Assembly (NCBI GenBank): GCA_963714645.1
Contig: CAVQQX010000011.1
Coordinates: forward strand, 1-17,750
Direction: 5' to 3'
From: RPQJ01 sp963714645
GTDB taxonomy: Bacteria > Pseudomonadota > Gammaproteobacteria > Steroidobacterales > Steroidobacteraceae
Length of the DNA stretch: 17,750 nt
Shown here: positions 15,391 to 17,750 of the stretch, piece after piece
Layout of the letters: each line of letters starts with the position of its first letter
Numbering within the stretch: position 1 is the first letter of the stretch
Notes under the pieces: generated by a model
Database searches by the model: none
Told to the model about the DNA's origin: nothing
Seen by the model: the letters and a program-made list of their open reading frames with translations, nothing else
Made by a program: the position numbers and the translations under genes

Positions 15391-16935
15391 TTGAACGTCT
15401 TGAAGCCACATCTTCGGATTACGGTACAAACGCTGCTGGGAAGCGGCGCGAGCCAGCGTGAAATCGAGCGCGTGACGGGGGTCGATCGCAAGACCATCCG
15501 CCGCTACGCGGCCAAAGCAAAGTCCCCCGGGGTGGCCACCGGTTTCGAGGCGGGGGAAGTTCAAACTCCCCCACCCCGGCCACCGGCTTTGGCGCTTTCG
15601 GCGTGTGAGGCGCACCGGGCGTGGATCGAGGCGCAGGTGCAGCTCGGGCGTAACGCCGTGAGCATCTACCAGGATCTGGTGGAGCAGCACGGGTTTGAGC
15701 ACCGCTACAACTCGGTCAAGCGTTTTGTGCACACGTTGCGGGCCCGCGAGCCGGAGCGCTTCGACGTGCTCGAGTTCCTGCCGGGGGAGGAGGCGCAGGT
15801 CGACTACGGCCAAGGGGCCCTGACCCGCGGTGCGAACGGCAAGTATCGTCGTCCGTATCTGTTCGTGATGACGCTCAAGTACTCGGGCAAGAGCTTTCGC
15901 AAGGTCACCTGGAAGACCAGCCAGCAGATCTGGGCACAGCTGCACGAGCAGGCCTGGCGGTCGTTCGGTGGAACCACCTGTTATGTCGTGCTCGACAATT
16001 TGCGCGAGGGCGTGATCACGCCGGACCTGTACGAGCCGGCGCTGAACCCCGTGTACGGCGCGATGCTCGAGCACTACGGCGTTGTCGCCGATGTCTGCCG
16101 CGTTGGCGACCCGAATCGCAAGGGGACCGTTGAGCGGGCGATCCAATACACCCAGGACACCGCGCTCAAGGGCCGCCGCTTCGAGTCGCTCGAGGAGCAG
16201 AACAGCTGGCTCGCGCACTGGGAAGAGCGCTGGGCGGCGCCGCGCATCCACGGCCGCAAGAAACGCCAGATCCTGGAGATGTTCCTCGAGGAGCGGCCGC
16301 ATCTGCGGCCGCTGCCGCTCGAAGGCATGCGCTACTTCCGCCAGGAGAGGCGCACCGTCGATGACGCCGGCACCGTGCAGGTGGACGGCTCGTTCTACTC
16401 CGCGGGCCGGGCGCCGCTCTACAGCGAGGTGATCGTGCGCGTGTATGAGGCGGAGATCGAAGTACGCGACCTCGACGGCATACCGCTGCGCCGCCACCCG
16501 AAATCGCTGCGCAAAGGCCACTACGAGATCCCGGCGGCGGATCGGATCTTCAATCCCTCGCGCGAGAGCGCGCGGTTGCTCGGCAAGGCCCGCCAGATCG
16601 GCCCCCACAGTGGCGAGTTCGCGCAGCAACTGTTCGCACGCTTGGGCCGCCCCGGACAGAAGGCGCTCTACGGGCTCACCAACCTGCCACGCCACTATGG
16701 CAGCGCCGCCATCGAGGCGGCCTGCGCGCACGTGCTGCGGTCGCAGAGCGTCTCGTATCAGGCCGTCAAACGCATCCTCGAACATCAAGCACAGAACACC
16801 GCGCCGGCGGCGACCGCGTTGCAACAGGCGGATCCGGCGATCCGCCCGATCGATGACTATCAACGCTTCTGGGACGAGCACTCCCAGAGCCAACTACAGG
16901 ACCACCACCATGCCCATGTCGATGAACGAACTTGA
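15391..16935 (+). CDS. istA: IS21-family transposase IstA
   Basis: IstA cuts and joins the IS ends. It has an N-terminal helix-turn-helix (SQREIERVTGVDRKTIRRYA, about 21-40), a proline-rich linker (about 45-68) and an rve catalytic domain with D138 in EEAQVDYGQG, D202 in VVLDNLREGV and E248 in NRKGTVERAIQYTQ, followed by the C-terminal domain. TTG 15391 is the proposed start because AGGAG (15377-15381) is 9 nt upstream and the sequence then begins NVLKPHLRITVQTLL as in relatives. An ATG at 15319 would add 24 residues that look non-conserved. The product is 514 residues and uninterrupted. The istB gene overlaps its 3' end by 26 bp. The linker DNA contains an extra copy of the IS end repeat. 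Confidence 0.9.
   Translation: MNVLKPHLRITVQTLLGSGASQREIERVTGVDRKTIRRYAAKAKSPGVATGFEAGEVQTPPPRPPALALSACEAHRAWIEAQVQLGRNAVSIYQDLVEQHGFEHRYNSVKRFVHTLRAREPERFDVLEFLPGEEAQVDYGQGALTRGANGKYRRPYLFVMTLKYSGKSFRKVTWKTSQQIWAQLHEQAWRSFGGTTCYVVLDNLREGVITPDLYEPALNPVYGAMLEHYGVVADVCRVGDPNRKGTVERAIQYTQDTALKGRRFESLEEQNSWLAHWEERWAAPRIHGRKKRQILEMFLEERPHLRPLPLEGMRYFRQERRTVDDAGTVQVDGSFYSAGRAPLYSEVIVRVYEAEIEVRDLDGIPLRRHPKSLRKGHYEIPAADRIFNPSRESARLLGKARQIGPHSGEFAQQLFARLGRPGQKALYGLTNLPRHYGSAAIEAACAHVLRSQSVSYQAVKRILEHQAQNTAPAATALQQADPAIRPIDDYQRFWDEHSQSQLQDHHHAHVDERT
15562..15575 (+). repeat. Internal copy of the IS21 terminal repeat inside istA
   Basis: CAAACTCCCCCACC here is identical over 14 bp to the inner repeat of the right end (17700-17713, inverted) and has the same orientation as the left-end repeats. 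It encodes part of the proline-rich linker (QTPPP) between the DNA-binding and catalytic domains of IstA. Confidence 0.7.
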
Positions 16936-17677
16936 ACGAGCTCTGCGCGGCTTGCGACTCTCAGGGATGACCGCCACGCTGCAGGCGCGCGCGCTGCAGG
17001 TCGCGAGCCACGAGATGGACTTTGTCGAGGCCTTCTCCTGGATGATCCAGGATGAACTCGACCGGCGCCGCTCGCGCCTGCTGGATCGGCGCTTCACGAA
17101 CTCCGGGCTCCCGGAACGAAAGACGCTGCAGGACATCGACTGGAGTTACAACCCGAAGCTGCCGAAGAGAGCGCTGCTCGAACTCGCGACCCTCGCCTTC
17201 ATCGACGCCAAAGAGAACGTGCTGCTCATCGGGCGGCCCGGCACCGGCAAGAGCCACGCCGCCAAGGCGCTCGCCCTCTCGGCCGTGCAGCGGGGCTACA
17301 AAGTCCTCTACCGCGAAGCGCACACACTGATCGAGGAAATCCATCAGGCCCGTGAGCTCGGCGAGATCAAAAAATACCGCTCACAACTGCAAGCCGCCGA
17401 GGTGCTCGTCATCGACGATCTGTTCCTCAGGCGCCTACCGCCAAGCGCCGCTGAAGAACTCGCCGATGTGCTCATGAGCCGCTATGAAAAACTCTCCACC
17501 GTCGTCACCTCCAATCGACCCATCGAAGACTGGGCGACGCTGCTCGGCGATGTCGTCGTCGTTACCCCGTTACTCGATCGGCTGATGCACCACGGGCACC
17601 TGCTCAAGTTCGAAGGTAAAAGCTGGCGACTCAAAGAATCCGCCGCACGTCTTGCCAGACATCACGCCGACGCGTAA
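16910..17677 (+). CDS. istB: IS21-family helper ATPase IstB
   Basis: IstB is the AAA+/DnaA-like ATPase that helps IstA select the target and assemble the strand-transfer complex. The 255-residue protein has the N-terminal IstB region (LERALRGLRLSGMTATLQAR), Walker A GRPGTGKS (108-115), Walker B VLVIDDLF (165-172) and a sensor region VVTSNRPIEDW. The ATG at 16910 (AGGA at 16897-16900) is used, and in-frame ATGs at 16916 and 16922 are alternatives. The 26-bp overlap with istA implies coupled translation, as is usual for IS21. It is intact, so the element may still be active. Confidence 0.92.
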   Translation: MPMSMNELERALRGLRLSGMTATLQARALQVASHEMDFVEAFSWMIQDELDRRRSRLLDRRFTNSGLPERKTLQDIDWSYNPKLPKRALLELATLAFIDAKENVLLIGRPGTGKSHAAKALALSAVQRGYKVLYREAHTLIEEIHQARELGEIKKYRSQLQAAEVLVIDDLFLRRLPPSAAEELADVLMSRYEKLSTVVTSNRPIEDWATLLGDVVVVTPLLDRLMHHGHLLKFEGKSWRLKESAARLARHHADA

Positions 17678-17750
17678 TCATCCATCACCCCGTCGCATCG
17701 GTGGGGGAGTTTGACCCGGACACGGGTGGAGGAGTTTGACCCGGCCGCCG

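Larger units (their letters stand above)
15253..17750 (+). mobile_element. IS21-family insertion sequence (right tip at window edge)
   Basis: istA and istB lie between compound ends. The left end has CGGCGGCC (15256-15263) and two 14-bp repeats, CAAAATCCCCCACC (15267-15280) and CAAACTCCTCCACC (15292-15305). The right end has the inverted equivalents, GGTGGGGGAGTTTG (17700-17713), GGTGGAGGAGTTTG (17725-17738) and GGCCGCCG (17743-17750). Both pairs are spaced exactly 25 bp start to start. Multiple terminal repeats are characteristic of IS21. The exact outer bases cannot be fixed because the right side may continue past the window. Confidence 0.85.

Noticed and set aside
14590..16893. Very long minus-strand open frame of 767 codons
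   Set aside because: Only its last 220 or so codons (14590-15252) are real IS4 transposase. The rest is antisense to istA, which has clear catalytic motifs, and is a high-GC frame shadow.

Overview
The window looks like chromosomal DNA of a GC-rich proteobacterium, most likely a gammaproteobacterium. The evidence is the yoaA-tsaB adjacency also found in E. coli, a DusA-type tRNA dihydrouridine synthase and a PhoB/PhoR pair. The cell probably makes polyhydroxyalkanoate (PHA), because there is a phasin gene. It uses a GTP-dependent PEP carboxykinase. The lineage call is inference from gene content; there is no rRNA or tRNA gene here to anchor it.

Layout. Positions 1-2500 are a nest of transposons: a complete IS3-family element (11-1234, orfA/orfB with a -1 frameshift signal) abuts the 3' end of an ISL3-family transposase gene broken by about seven small insertions (1235-2485). 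A 5'-less fragment of an unrecognised gene follows (2511-2915). From about 3.0 to 13.2 kb is a block of intact housekeeping and regulatory genes. On the minus strand a tightly packed run reads: secreted DUF11-like protein, yoaA (iron-sulfur XPD/DinG-type helicase), tsaB (t6A tRNA modification), phoB and phoR. On the plus strand are a phasin gene and pckG. Convergent to pckG, on the minus strand, are a class III nucleotidyl cyclase fused to an FHA domain, then dusA. From 13.2 kb to the right edge mobile DNA returns: the N-terminal stub of a phage-type integrase starting next to the 5' end of dusA, an IS5-family element that cuts that stub, the C-terminal half of an IS4-family transposase, and an IS21-family element (istA/istB) whose right end reaches the window edge.

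How it fits together. The chromosomal block covers phosphate sensing (PhoR/PhoB), genome maintenance (YoaA), translation fidelity (TsaB and DusA act on tRNA), carbon storage (phasin) and gluconeogenesis (PckG). The phasin gene has the clearest regulation: a near-consensus sigma-70 promoter with two adjacent dyads, one matching the CTGC-N3-GCAG pattern described for the PHA-responsive repressor PhaR. The integrase stub beside the N-terminally extended dusA suggests a former dusA-targeted integrative element that later collected and was broken by IS elements.

I see no CRISPR array, defence system or biosynthetic cluster. The parts most worth following up are the phasin operator, the dusA/integrase junction with its perfect 13-bp palindrome, the IS21 terminal-repeat copy inside istA, and the insertion-only pattern of breakage in the ISL3 gene.
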